Notes under the pieces: model-generated | What the model saw: only the letters and a program-made list of their open reading frames with translations | The model's database searches: none | Told to the model about the DNA's origin: nothing | Position numbers and translations under genes: made by a program | Shown here: piece by piece, positions 26,405-37,400 of the stretch | How positions within the stretch are numbered: position 1 is the stretch's first letter | How the letters are laid out: each line of letters begins with the position of its first letter | Assembly: GCF_009601015.1 (NCBI RefSeq) | Contig: NZ_WITJ01000001.1 | Coordinates: forward strand, 182,043-246,042 | DNA: 64,000 bases | Origin: Lactococcus hircilactis | GTDB taxonomy: Bacteria > Bacillota > Bacilli > Lactobacillales > Streptococcaceae | Reading direction: 5' to 3'

Positions 26405-28189
26405 TTAACTTTCTTTGCCCAGCCGACTAAACCCCTGCGCTTCCAAGATGTTATTACACTCAAAGATGGTACTGGTATAGCAACAGTTGAGTAGAAAACG
26501 GTAGAGAAAGTGCAGTTCCATATTCCCTAAGCGTTTGCTTGACCGTGAAAGAAGAATATCACTAATTTCTGGTGGCAAATGTAGCCCAATACACAGCTGA
26601 AGTATCAATTCAAGCGAGACATTATAATTTTCATCAGTTCGCATCCGATAAAGCGTCCGCTCACTAATCAAGGACTGTTCCTCCACTTTGGCGAGTGTTA
26701 ACCCAGACCATTCTATCAATTTTGAAACGGTTCCTGAAAAGCTCCCAGGCAGAGACATTGCCAGCTTTTGAAGTTCAATCATGCGATTACGAATAAGGTA
26801 CTTTTCGTCCACGTTTTTCTTATTGATGAAGTGAGCTTCAAAACGAATTTCTTGATTGGCGTCCCGATAGAGCACTTCATCGAAACAAGTGTTCGTTTTC
26901 TTATCTTGGACAACCAATTCAAAAATCAAGCAACATTCATCCATGTGAAGTCGCGCATACTCTGTCAATTCCAACCTTCCAAACTTATTCGTTTGGAGAT
27001 ATTTCGGATCATTCAAGCAAAAATGGGAATCCACATATAGATAATTTCCTGTTCCAAGTTTCTCCTGAAGTTCCTTATTGGTCGCACTTTGGCGGATTGC
27101 ACCCTCTAAAGAAATCGCAAACGTCTGCGTTGGAGACAGTACATCACGTTTAAAAACATAAGGCTGCACATAATGATTGTTCACATATTTGTAAATACCG
27201 CGTGCCTCCTCAAAACCTGCATCAAGTAATCGAATTTTAGCGGCCATTTTTGAGACGTGATAAAAGTTAGCCAAACTATCAATGACATAAATCATTTCGC
27301 CAATCAAATTTGATTGCTCACCATTGAGGTAGTTATAAACTCCTTGTAGTTCTAGCACTTTATCCTTGAAAGGGACAAGTGGCATTTGAAGTCTTGGTGT
27401 TAGCGTATTAGCTTGCCACTCAATCCAGTCTAGGGTCGTTTTATTACTGAAAGAGCTCCTTAGAAAGCGCATTTTGGGTTGAAAAAGTCGAGCAAGGGTA
27501 AAAGCCTTGCGGTGCAACAACCAATGGACACATTCATGGACAATCGTATTATTGACGGCACCATAATTTCGCGTGAGATAATGGCTGGGGTCAATCAGAA
27601 TGGTGCCACCTTTAATCTCTTCCTCCACCATACCATCAGAAATTTTGTCATAAATTTCTACTTTGGTATCTGTAAAGATTGTCTCCCCAAAAACTTCCCC
27701 TCCTTTACTGAGCTTTCGCATTTTAATGCCTAAGCCTAAATTTTGAGCAAGCTTCATCGAATCCAACGCCTGATTATTTATCAAAGCTTCAGGATAATAC
27801 TGTTTGATAATACCACTCGCAACGATATCAAGCTGGTTGCGATGAAGATAAGGAAGTAAAGTATCGGATAACGGTTTTTGGTAAGAAGGTTTCCCTTGAT
27901 AAGCAGAAATAGATAAAATCCGAAAATCTTCTAACCGCTTTTCTAAATCCCCTGTACAAGAAATCCGCAACCAAGAGTCAAAAAGATTTTCCCCCATCAC
28001 AAGCTTTGCGACAACCACCACATCAAAGTTTAGCCGCATAAAAGGTGCATCCTCTACGTAAACCGTGCGAACCTCTAAATCTTGTAATGAATCGTGACTG
28101 GTCTCTTCCAGATGAGTATTCACTGCGTTAAGTAACGCGGACAAAAAATGTTTTTTTATATATTGCGTGAACGAAATATATTTCTCCAT
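26405..28189 (-). CDS. ImmA/IrrE-like metallopeptidase with C-terminal HTH
   Basis: 594 residues. A central zinc-peptidase signature HECVHWLLH (HExxH) with a downstream glutamate in WIEWQANTLTPRL resembles ImmA/IrrE peptidases, which in mobile elements cleave the element repressor to induce transfer. Near the C-terminus, LTLAKVEEQSLISERTLYRMRTDENYNVSLELILQLCIGL looks like a Cro/cI-type helix-turn-helix. So peptidase and DNA-binding parts are on one chain. I chose the ATG at 28189 (AGGAAGAG upstream) over a TTG at 28207. It has its own promoter next to the end of the biosynthetic operon. A role as element regulator is inferred. Confidence 0.7.
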   Translation of the reverse strand: MEKYISFTQYIKKHFLSALLNAVNTHLEETSHDSLQDLEVRTVYVEDAPFMRLNFDVVVVAKLVMGENLFDSWLRISCTGDLEKRLEDFRILSISAYQGKPSYQKPLSDTLLPYLHRNQLDIVASGIIKQYYPEALINNQALDSMKLAQNLGLGIKMRKLSKGGEVFGETIFTDTKVEIYDKISDGMVEEEIKGGTILIDPSHYLTRNYGAVNNTIVHECVHWLLHRKAFTLARLFQPKMRFLRSSFSNKTTLDWIEWQANTLTPRLQMPLVPFKDKVLELQGVYNYLNGEQSNLIGEMIYVIDSLANFYHVSKMAAKIRLLDAGFEEARGIYKYVNNHYVQPYVFKRDVLSPTQTFAISLEGAIRQSATNKELQEKLGTGNYLYVDSHFCLNDPKYLQTNKFGRLELTEYARLHMDECCLIFELVVQDKKTNTCFDEVLYRDANQEIRFEAHFINKKNVDEKYLIRNRMIELQKLAMSLPGSFSGTVSKLIEWSGLTLAKVEEQSLISERTLYRMRTDENYNVSLELILQLCIGLHLPPEISDILLSRSSKRLGNMELHFLYRFLLNCCYTSTIFECNNILEAQGFSRLGKES

Positions 28190-28224
28190 GACTCTCTTCC
28201 TTTGCAAGAAGTTATATTTATAAT

Positions 28225-28253
28225 TTTATATATGCAAGAATAATAAAAGCCAA
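28225..28253 (-). promoter_or_regulatory. Promoter of the ImmA-like gene
   Basis: Minus-strand TTGGCT (28248-28253) and TATAAA (28225-28230) with 17-base spacing, 36 bases before the start. It lies inside the loop and arm of an inverted repeat GCAAGAAT/ATTCTTGC (28233-28269) that follows accA. Confidence 0.45.
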
Positions 28254-28280
28254 TTCAAAAAATTCTTGCCGTACTTCATC

Positions 28281-29034
28281 TTAGAATTTTCTAAATCTTT
28301 GATATCGTTCTTTTTGCAATTCTTCTGGCGTTAACTTTTCTAATTCTCCGAGATAAAAACATAACTTTGTTTTCAAAGTATCAAAAAGATGTTCTTCTTG
28401 AATTACACAATCAATCACTTCCATTTCTAACAACTCACCTGCTGTTATTCTCATAATTTTCGCAGCCTCCTCAAATTTGCTTTTATCTTTCCACAATATC
28501 GTTGCAAATCCTTCTGGAGAAATTACTGAATAAATAGCATTCTCTAACATTAACACTTTGTTAGCTACCGCTAATGCAAGCGCTCCTCCAGATCTTCCCT
28601 CTCCAATTATAACGGCAATGACGGGTATAGTCAATTTACTCATCTCAAACAAGTTACGTGCAATTGCGGCTCCCTGCCCATGTTCCTCTGCTTCTATACC
28701 TGGGTATGCTCCTGCAGTATTAATAAACGTGATAATTGGTCTATTTAATTTTTCAGCTTGTTCCATCAGTCGCAGAGCTTTTCGGTAGCCACTCGGAGTT
28801 GGTTGTCCAAAATTTGTTTTTAAATTTTCATCTAAATTTTTCCCCTTTTGGATCCCAATTACAGTGACAGGGGTTCCGTTTAAAAGAGCAATCCCCCAAC
28901 GATAGAAAGATCATCTTTAAAATCTCTATCTCCGTGCAGCTCAAAAAAATTTGTAAAAATGTTATCAATAATCTCGCGAATAGAAATTCTATCTAGTGAT
29001 TTCGCTTTTTCAAGACATCATTAATTTTACTCAC
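28281..29034 (-). pseudogene. accA: Acetyl-CoA carboxylase carboxyltransferase alpha, two frameshifts
   Basis: Last gene of the biosynthetic operon. Its GTG start overlaps the accD stop (GTGA). Read in one frame it stops after 13 codons, yet three frames together give a complete Acc[10 protein letters not shown], then [20 protein letters not shown]..., then [18 protein letters not shown]... with [23 protein letters not shown] and [21 protein letters not shown]. Adding one A to the A5 run at 29006-29010 and one G to the G5 run near 28896 restores it. Intact from 28766 downward. The enzyme would make malonyl-CoA with AccD plus host AccB and AccC. Whether these are true mutations or homopolymer errors cannot be decided here. 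Confidence 0.8.
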
Positions 29035-29894
29035 TTTTTTCCTTTCGAATGCAAAGATAGTAGCAGTGACAGTGTTTCTTTCATTTGCTTTCTATCCATT
29101 ACTGTATCAACAAATCCATGTTCTAATAGATATTCAGACTTTTGAAAATTTTCAGGTAAGTCCCGACGAAGAGTCTCGTTGATTACTCGCTTACCCGCAA
29201 AGCCAATTAGTGCCCCTGGCTCTGCTAGAATTATATCTCCTTGCATAGCAAAGCTAGCAGTCACTTCCCCTGTCGTTGGGTCAGTTAATATTGATATATA
29301 AAGTAACCCTGCACTAGAATGCCTTTGAACCGCCGCAGAAATCTTTTCCATTTGCATTAAGCTAATAATCCCTTCTTGCATTCTAGCACCTCCCGATGCA
29401 GTAAAAATAATAACTGGTAAGTGCTCTACCGTTGCCAATTCAAAAAGTTTTGTAATTTTTTCTCCTACTAATCTTCCCATTGATCCCATAATGAATCGGC
29501 TGTCCATAATTCCAATTAATATTTTCTGGTCATCAATGGATGCTTTACCAGTAAGGACTGCCTCATCCAATCCTGTTTTCATTCTGAGTTCTTCTAGCTT
29601 TTCTAAATAATTTGGAAATCCAATTGGATTATCACTTTTTATTCCTTCAAAAAGTTCATTAAAACTATCAATATCAACAGTGATTTTCAACCTTTCACTG
29701 GCTGTTATACGAAAGTTATAACTACATTTGGGACAAATTTTTTCGATACCTATATCTCCACTATAAATGCTGCACTTGCAATGAGGGCATTTTATAAACA
29801 TTTTGTCTGGAACATGTGGGAGGTTTAATAATACATCATTCTCATAATCTCTCGGTTTTATCTTTATATTATGCTTTTCTCGGAAATGAACCAT
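29031..29894 (-). CDS. accD: Acetyl-CoA carboxylase carboxyltransferase beta
   Basis: 287 residues, standard length. The N-terminal zinc ribbon (CPHC ... CPKC) and the crotonase-fold carboxyltransferase core ([39 protein letters not shown]) are complete. It transfers carboxyl groups from biotin to acetyl-CoA with AccA. This is a second, pathway-dedicated copy: it lies in a secondary-metabolite operon without accB or accC, so it must borrow the host's biotin carboxyl carrier. The ATG at 29894 directly follows GGAGGTAAA; the longer start at 29957 has a weak site. Confidence 0.9.
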   Translation of the reverse strand: MVHFREKHNIKIKPRDYENDVLLNLPHVPDKMFIKCPHCKCSIYSGDIGIEKICPKCSYNFRITASERLKITVDIDSFNELFEGIKSDNPIGFPNYLEKLEELRMKTGLDEAVLTGKASIDDQKILIGIMDSRFIMGSMGRLVGEKITKLFELATVEHLPVIIFTASGGARMQEGIISLMQMEKISAAVQRHSSAGLLYISILTDPTTGEVTASFAMQGDIILAEPGALIGFAGKRVINETLRRDLPENFQKSEYLLEHGFVDTVMDRKQMKETLSLLLSLHSKGKK

Positions 29895-30026
29895 TTTACC
29901 TCCCTCCATCATGCCCTGATGAGAAAACATTTCATAGTTTCCCATACTCACTTTCACAGTGCTTTTTGAATTTATTGCAAATTTTATCTCCTTATTAGTT
30001 TTACTTTCTTTTAAAAAATCTTTAAC

Positions 30027-30665
30027 CTACTTCATTGCCATTAATTTATCAAAGCTAATATACCTAAAAGTACAATTTTTTGATTTATCATAACTATAAT
30101 GAGCAACACAGCCAACATATCCCTCAAAAAACTTTATCGTAGTTAATATAATTTTTTTATTATCTATTGAGCTTCCGACAATTTTTCCATTTTTAAAAAT
30201 CAAGCGAATCATTTTGGGGCTAACCGATAACCCCGTACCAATTAACTTCAATGTGGCTTCCTTAGCTGTCCAGAATTGAAGTACCATTTTAACTCTTAAA
30301 TCTTCTCTTTCTTTTTCTATTTTCTCCCATTCCTCATTATCAAAAGCATTTTTAATATAGTTTAAGTTTAAGGGACGTATTTTCTCGATATCTAATCCTA
30401 TTTCGTCTTTGTCCTTTACAACTAAAACTAAATTAGATGAGTGAGATATAGAAAACTTTTCTTTTGTTATGTCTGAAAATTCTGGCTTTCCAAAATACCC
30501 AGCCTTTAAGATTTTCCCCTTTTTTATATCTGAAAAGCTATAATCAAAAGCTACTGATAATAGTCTTTTACTAAAATCACTCTGTAAGTTGACCAATTTT
30601 CCCTTATCTACAGTAACAATATCATTATTTAACAAGGTATAGAAAATCAAAGTACTTTGCTCCAT
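30027..30665 (-). CDS. Sfp-type 4'-phosphopantetheinyl transferase
   Basis: 212 residues with the family motifs in order: FSISHSSNLVLVV, the magnesium-binding IGLDIEKI, and FWTAKEATLKLIGTGL. It attaches the phosphopantetheine arm from CoA to the serines of the NRPS carrier domain (GGSSL) and the PKS carrier domain (GGESL) encoded upstream. It lies in the same operon, 13 bases after the transacylase gene. A low-GC, lysine-rich composition matches its neighbours, consistent with the cluster having moved as a unit. Confidence 0.9.
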   Translation of the reverse strand: MEQSTLIFYTLLNNDIVTVDKGKLVNLQSDFSKRLLSVAFDYSFSDIKKGKILKAGYFGKPEFSDITKEKFSISHSSNLVLVVKDKDEIGLDIEKIRPLNLNYIKNAFDNEEWEKIEKEREDLRVKMVLQFWTAKEATLKLIGTGLSVSPKMIRLIFKNGKIVGSSIDNKKIILTTIKFFEGYVGCVAHYSYDKSKNCTFRYISFDKLMAMK

Positions 30666-30678
30666 AGTATCTCAACTT

Positions 30679-31656
30679 TCACTTTTCTGTTATATTTTCT
30701 GTCAGATATTTAATACAAGAATTAAAACTTGCTAAATCATTGATACTAAGTATGCGGCTTGATGGTGATATCTGTTCGACAAATCTTGAAATTGGCCTCG
30801 AAGGACCTATCTCAACAAACGTTCTTACACCTTTTTCTAACATTTCATGAACGGCCATATTCAAATTCGTTCTCTTTCTTATTTGTTCTGACAATAAATC
30901 ATTGATTTCCCCCATATAATCTTTAATTGCTTCATCAATGATTACTTTATCAGAAGGGATATTTAATTTATTTGTTCTGCTTCTTAAATATCTTTGGAAA
31001 CTATCGAACGCTGTATTCATCAAAGGGGTATGGAAAGCTCCTTGAACATTTAAAAGAGATGATTTTATTCCTAAGCACTCAAACAATTTAATTGCTTTTT
31101 CGACTGCAACTTTTTTCCCACCAATCACAATCTGTTTAGGAGAGTTAAAATTAGCTATAGCCAACTCTTCTTTAGAGAATAGAGAGCATACGTACTCCAC
31201 AATTGGTACTTCTGACGTAAAAGTGGCTGCCATAGTCTGTTCACATTTTTTACAGGCCTCTTCCATATATTGTCCCCTATGAATTACTACATCTATTAAT
31301 TCGTTAAAATCGTTGCTTTCGTCCATAATTAAAGAGCTGTACAATCCCAAGCTAAATCCATAAGAATAAAATTCTACTTCTGTTCCACTTTTAGATAAAT
31401 CTTCTTTCAGACAAGAAGAAACTACACTTTCAAATGTAAAAATTAGTGGTTGAGCGTAATAGGTTTCGTTTACCTTTTCTTCCCCCATATTAAATAGCTC
31501 TTCTGTTGAAATTTTTAATTTATTCGCCAGAGTCTCGTAAAAATACGATATGTTGGGGCAATTATTAAAGAAATCTTGTCCCATTGCCATATGTTGACCC
31601 CCTTGCCCATCAAAAAGTACTCCTATTTTTCCCTTATCAATATTCGATTTTTTCAT
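30679..31656 (-). CDS. Discrete malonyl-CoA transacylase (trans-acting AT)
   Basis: 325 residues of the FabD fold: GVLFDGQGGQ oxyanion region, nucleophile serine 102 in YGFSLGLYSS (the common GHSLG has phenylalanine in place of histidine), and catalytic histidine in GAFHTPLM. The partner PKS has no AT domain, so this protein most likely loads malonyl units onto its carrier domain in trans. It begins inside the 3' end of the PKS gene (20-base overlap), which supports stoichiometric expression. Housekeeping FabD is a less likely role given the operon. Confidence 0.85.
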   Translation of the reverse strand: MKKSNIDKGKIGVLFDGQGGQHMAMGQDFFNNCPNISYFYETLANKLKISTEELFNMGEEKVNETYYAQPLIFTFESVVSSCLKEDLSKSGTEVEFYSYGFSLGLYSSLIMDESNDFNELIDVVIHRGQYMEEACKKCEQTMAATFTSEVPIVEYVCSLFSKEELAIANFNSPKQIVIGGKKVAVEKAIKLFECLGIKSSLLNVQGAFHTPLMNTAFDSFQRYLRSRTNKLNIPSDKVIIDEAIKDYMGEINDLLSEQIRKRTNLNMAVHEMLEKGVRTFVEIGPSRPISRFVEQISPSSRILSINDLASFNSCIKYLTENITEK

Positions 31657-34429
31657 AATTATGTAACACCTCTTGAAATTGTTTTTGTAATTTTTTCAAT
31701 TTTTCTTGCTCTCCGAACATAGAATAGTGATTTCCATCAACGTATATAACCTTTAATCTTTTTGAATATTTTCTCCATTCATCAGCTTCATAAGGTTTCA
31801 TATACGTAAATGAATACAGATCATATGACAATTTCTCTGTAGCATAAAACAAAGTTATCTCTACATCTAAGTCAGTCGGTAAGACTTGCTCAGAAAGGAC
31901 TTTATGATTCGCAGTCCAAATTGAGAACAGCCTTTCCACCATTTCATCAGAAATAGTATCAGGAATTTGATGTTGTTTTCTTGAATACCTAATTGCCTGA
32001 TTAATATTATCAAATTTCTCTTTAAGTTGTAAATCTCCAGAGGAAGCAGCTCCCATTATAAACTGCCAAATCTCGGGGAATTTATTAATATAATCTTGCT
32101 TTGCCAATTTGGCTTCTGAATATGCTTCTGGAACAATGCTATCTATCATGACTATCTTAGAGACCTTATACCCCATATCATTTAATTCTTTCATCACAGA
32201 TAGGGACTCATTACCTCCAAATGAATATCCTCCAAGAATAATCTTATTTTGTTTGTCGGAAATAACTTTCTTTATTTGATTAGCGTAAATCTTAGCTAGT
32301 TTATCAATTGAATTCTGAGGAGAAATATTTTCAGGATAACTAATTCCATAAATGCTTATTGATGTATCAATTCCTCTGAGAAGTTTTTCATAGCAAAATA
32401 TACTTCCTCCTGCTGGGTGGATTAGGAACATACTTATATTTTTTGTTCCTTTATTGAGCAGTACCACATTATCTTCCTTATTCTTTTCCTCCACAATCTC
32501 AGAAATATAGTCGTTCATTTTATTTGGAGTATCATACGTTTGAAGTAAACTTGGATTCAAATGAAGTGATAATTCTGTGTTTATTTGACCTATAATCATC
32601 ACTGCAGTGAGGGATTCCCCTCCTATTTCAGAAAAAACTTCATCTGGTTCTACATATCTCCCTATATTTTCCGCCCAAATATTTAGAATTTTGCTCAGAG
32701 TATCAGTTCCTCTGTTAGAAACTTCACTAACATTGAGTGTTAAAGGTTGCTTCTTCGATTCAGATTCAACCCACAATTCTTCCCCCAAAAACCTTATACT
32801 TGGAAGTGGAATAATATTTCCTTCTGGAATTTGCGAAACTAATACTGACTTTCTTCCATTTTTGATCCATTCCTCTCCTAGTTCATTTATTTTCCTATTT
32901 TTATCGTTTTCCTCCATAATGTACTTTGTGACGCTTTCCAAAAGCTCATTAATATTTTCTACTACAAAGTAAGTTCTGAATGGCTGCCTTGATAATCTTC
33001 TGAACATGGTATAGCCGATATCCGTAATCGAAATACCAGTATTTCTTTTTAAATAACTTGCCAAAAGTAAAAGTTCTTGATTTAGATATTTTTGATTTTG
33101 TCCAGAAACAGGAATCAAGAATTCACTTTTAATATTAGCGGTCTGTTCATTTTGATAGCTTGACAAAATTCCATGAACATTCGTTCCTCCTATCCCTAGC
33201 GAAGTGAATGCCACGTAGTGCTTCCCCGAATTCAATTTTTTATTACAAGTGCAAATGTCAAAACCATTTTCGGTTAAGTTAATGTTCTCATTACTACTGG
33301 TAAAATTGATTTGTTTTGGTATAATTCGATTTTTTAGAATTAGCAAATCTTTAACCATTCCAGTTAAGCCAGCTGCCGCATCTAAATGTCCAATATTTGC
33401 TTTTATAGATCCTAAATATACTTTTTTCCCTACAGACTTTCCATAGCCTCGAACTATAGAGCGAAATTCTATTGGATCCCCTATGCTTGTACCTGTTCCG
33501 TGCATTTCAATATAATCTATATCAGAGGAACTTATTCCTGCCTTCTTTAAAGCAATATTAATTGCACCTACCTGACCTTTTACTGAAGGAGCCGTATATC
33601 CGACTTTTTGATTGCCATCATTATTTACACCAATTCCTTCTATTATTCCGTAAATATAGTTATGATCTTTTATAGCATCATCTAGCTTTTTTACTACTAC
33701 CATGCTGCAACCACTACTAACCACCATTCCATCAGCTTCTTTACTGAAAGGAGAAATTATTCCTGTTTTAGAAAATGTAGAACCCTCCGTATAGAAATAA
33801 CCAGCTGGCTGAGGAAGCCTTAGACTTACTCCACCAACCAATGATGAATAACATTCCCCTGATATTATACTTTGTATTGCATAATTTAATGCAACCAAAG
33901 ACGAGGAACAACCGCTCTGCACAGTAAGACTCGGACCTTGTAAATTAAATTTATACGATACTCTTGTCGATAAAGAATCAGGATCATTCCCCAGTACAAT
34001 TGGATAATCGTACCGTTCTGGATTATAATACTTACTAAAAATAATATTTTTTTGTAAGTATAGTGCACTAGATTCAGAGCCGAATACCCCCATCTTTTCC
34101 TGCACATCAAATGGATCATATCCTGCATCTTGAAGGGCTTGAAATGCGCACTGTAAAAAAATTCTTTGCTGTGGGTCTGTTAACTTCGCTTCAAATGGTG
34201 TCATATCAAAAAACTTATAATCAAAATTTTTGTAATTATTGATTGTTGTTCCATAATTTTTGTAATTTTCTTCAGCCAAAACTGAATCTTCTATGCCAGA
34301 TTTTTTTAATTCTCGTCTAGTGAGAAAACGCACAGAATTTTTCCCAGCTAGCAAATTTTCAAACATCTTTTCAGGACTATCAGCATCTGGATAAATTCCA
34401 GATATTCCAATTACAGCAATTTTTTCCAT
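31637..34429 (-). CDS. AT-less polyketide synthase, KS-ACP-TE
   Basis: 930 residues. Ketosynthase (1 to about 425) with nucleophile Cys174 in VQSGCSSSLVAL, and histidines in EMHGTGTSIGDP and KANIGHLDAAAG. No acyltransferase domain follows. A carrier domain (about 580-650) has the modifiable serine in GGESLTAV. The C-terminal thioesterase (about 660-930) has GYSFGG and a late histidine in GNHYSMF. This order matches RtcK/MucE of the reutericyclin and mutanocyclin pathways, where it adds one malonate unit and releases the product by ring closure. GAAGGT lies 6 bases before the chosen ATG at 34429. Confidence 0.9.
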   Translation of the reverse strand: MEKIAVIGISGIYPDADSPEKMFENLLAGKNSVRFLTRRELKKSGIEDSVLAEENYKNYGTTINNYKNFDYKFFDMTPFEAKLTDPQQRIFLQCAFQALQDAGYDPFDVQEKMGVFGSESSALYLQKNIIFSKYYNPERYDYPIVLGNDPDSLSTRVSYKFNLQGPSLTVQSGCSSSLVALNYAIQSIISGECYSSLVGGVSLRLPQPAGYFYTEGSTFSKTGIISPFSKEADGMVVSSGCSMVVVKKLDDAIKDHNYIYGIIEGIGVNNDGNQKVGYTAPSVKGQVGAINIALKKAGISSSDIDYIEMHGTGTSIGDPIEFRSIVRGYGKSVGKKVYLGSIKANIGHLDAAAGLTGMVKDLLILKNRIIPKQINFTSSNENINLTENGFDICTCNKKLNSGKHYVAFTSLGIGGTNVHGILSSYQNEQTANIKSEFLIPVSGQNQKYLNQELLLLASYLKRNTGISITDIGYTMFRRLSRQPFRTYFVVENINELLESVTKYIMEENDKNRKINELGEEWIKNGRKSVLVSQIPEGNIIPLPSIRFLGEELWVESESKKQPLTLNVSEVSNRGTDTLSKILNIWAENIGRYVEPDEVFSEIGGESLTAVMIIGQINTELSLHLNPSLLQTYDTPNKMNDYISEIVEEKNKEDNVVLLNKGTKNISMFLIHPAGGSIFCYEKLLRGIDTSISIYGISYPENISPQNSIDKLAKIYANQIKKVISDKQNKIILGGYSFGGNESLSVMKELNDMGYKVSKIVMIDSIVPEAYSEAKLAKQDYINKFPEIWQFIMGAASSGDLQLKEKFDNINQAIRYSRKQHQIPDTISDEMVERLFSIWTANHKVLSEQVLPTDLDVEITLFYATEKLSYDLYSFTYMKPYEADEWRKYSKRLKVIYVDGNHYSMFGEQEKLKKLQKQFQEVLHNYEKIEY

Positions 34430-34483
34430 TATCATACCTTCAATCCAATATAAGTTTTCATTTAGGTTTCTTTTCCATCGTAG

Positions 34484-37400
34484 TTAAATCAGATCATCTA
34501 AGAAATCAGCAATTTCTTTTGGTGTACTATACTCAAATAAGTCGACCATACTAACCTCTTTTCCAGTTAGATGAAATTCTTCCAAAATTCTATAATAAAC
34601 ATCAGTTATTAGCAATGACGATCCCCCAACTTCAAAAAACTTATCATCTGCCGTTATATTTTCCTGATTAACCACTTTTTCCCAAATATCAATCACTCTG
34701 TCAACGGAAGTTTTTATGTGTTCATTATTTGAAGAGACGGATATGTTTGGAATAGGAAGTGAAGATGTATCTAATTTGCCATTGATAGTCAATGGTTTTT
34801 CCTCAATTTCCAATAAAAATTGAGGAATCATATACCTCTGTAATTTTGTTTGCAAAAATTTTTTTAAATCATCTTTATCAATTATTTTTCCTTCCGAAGA
34901 GATATAATATCCTATCAGTCGAACATCATTCTTTGAAAATGCATGAGGAATAACTACCGAAGCTTCACAGTTTGAGTAACTATTAATTGCATTTTCTATT
35001 TCTCCCAGTTCTATCCTATGACCACTAATTTTGACCTGCTTATCAGCTCTACTCACATAAATCATCTCAAAATTCTTATCTAATATAGCCAGATCATTAG
35101 TAAAGAAGGTGTTCTCTTTAAATAGAATATTCTCTTTTTTAAATACTCTTCTTCCCTTTTCTTCGTTATTATAATATCCAGTACCTACGGCCTCCCCAGA
35201 TAAAACAATTTCGCCCAAGAATCCTCGTGGTGCAACTTGACCGGTTATTGTTCTAACAAAAACATGAGTATTCGGAAGAGGCTTCCCTATGACATCTACG
35301 TCTCTATGCTTATCATCAATTTCTTTGCAGAACGAAATGACAGCAGCTTCCGTAACTCCATAGCCTCCAATAAATTTTAAATTTGAATCTTTATAAAAGT
35401 TTTTCCAGGGTTCTATCGAATTATACGAAATATATTCTCCGCCAAGGAAAAAATACCGAATGTTTTTTAATATATGAGTATCTTGAGACGCTTCATATCT
35501 CAATAAATTGGCAAACGCCGATGGCGTTTGAGAAACAACAGTAGCTCTATTTTGTTTTAGAATATCCCAGAAAGCATCTGGATAGATTTTCACTTTTGAA
35601 GGTACTATTACTAGCTTCCCACCAGTAGTAAGTGGCCCAAATATTTCCCATAATGAAAAATCAAAACTGTAGGAATGGAACATCGTCCAAATATCATTAT
35701 TAGAAAAATCGAATTCTTGATTTGCAGCTAAAAATAAGGAACGTATATTTTGGTGGGTTACCTGAATTCCTTTAGGAATACCAGTCGAACCTGATGTAAA
35801 TAAAACATAAGCAGTATCACTTGGCTTACAATAAACATTTTTCTCTTCGGGAACATTTTCAGATAGTTTTACCAGTTCTTCTAAAGTAAAAGAAAACTTA
35901 TTATTTTTACCCGTTATTTTCTCATCCCCAATTAAATTTAAATCTTCCAAAGAGTCAAAAATAAGATTTTTTCTATCTTCTGGCATATTTTTATCAATAG
36001 GAACATAAATCTTACCAGCCTTGAGAATAGCCAATAACAGCGGAATTAATTTGTCACTTAATGGGATAGAAACCACTACATATTTATTGCTTAAGCGTTT
36101 TAATAGCGTATTCGTTAGCCTGTTACTTATAATGTCTAATTCTCTATAGGTAATATTAACATTCTCATAACTAACAGCTACTCTATTTCCATTTGCAGCA
36201 ACAGATTGCTTGAACAAATCTATAACTGTCTTTCCGTCAAATCGATAATCTCGACTTTTTGAATTAATTTCCTCACTAACTTTGCGTTCTTGCGGTTCTG
36301 ATAATAATCTCAGATTTCCAATAAGAATATCAGGGATGCCTTCAATTTGAGAAAATATTTGAGAGTAAATTTCAGCAAAGTCAATTTCCGAAAATAACGA
36401 CATAACGGAAGTATGAAGTAATAACTGTTCATGATACTTTTCAAATTTTATGCTTATTGGGAACATCAAATTATTATTCTTTATCTCAATTCTTCTAACA
36501 ACAAGATCTGGAAATGAAAAAGATTGATAATGATTATAATAGGTTATAGTTGAATTAATTGGTAAGAATTCTGAGCTTTGTTCGAATATCTGGTTTTGAC
36601 TACCAATTATATCTACTGATTGATATCTTTTTAAATTGGATAAAGTGTTATTCAAGCGATTAATATATTCTAAAAAGCTTTCGCCACCTTTAATGGTAAT
36701 TTTTAAAGGTAACGTATTCACAAATAATCCAACTGCCTTTTCCATTTTTTCACTTCTATTCCCAAATGGAACTCCTAGTGATACCTCCTCAGAATATGTT
36801 ATTTGTGATAGGACATAACAATAAACTCCCAATATTATGCAAAACGTCGAAACTCCATAGAATCTAGACATTTTTTCTACTTTATTCATAGAAATTGAAC
36901 TTGTGCTCTCAAATGCTTTCGTATTATCAAATTCTAAATTTTTTGTTGCAAAACCTTTTTCTCCATTAAACAAGTATTTTTCATATTGAATAGCTTCTTC
37001 TTTGATATTATCAGCCTGTTTAATTTCGAGTGTACTATCTAAATAAATACCTTCTTCAGCACCTTCCTCTCTTAGGTACTTACTTTTAATTTCATCAAGT
37101 ATAACATCTAAACTTAACGCATCAAAGATAGAGTGGTGGACTTTAATATAAAAGAAAGTAGTTTGAGAATTGCAATACAATTTCACTTTTGTAAGAGGAA
37201 AGCTTTCCATATCAACAGGAGTATTAGACTCTACCGTAATCTGTTTTAATACATCCTTTTCCTCAGACTCCAAAAAATTTTGTATTTCTACTTTCAAAGC
37301 AGAATTATTTTCTTGCCGGAATAAGCTATCCCCATGAATAACAAAGTTTGAAGTTAAACTACGATGCGAATTAACAGTTTCATGTACTGCTTTTTCAAAC

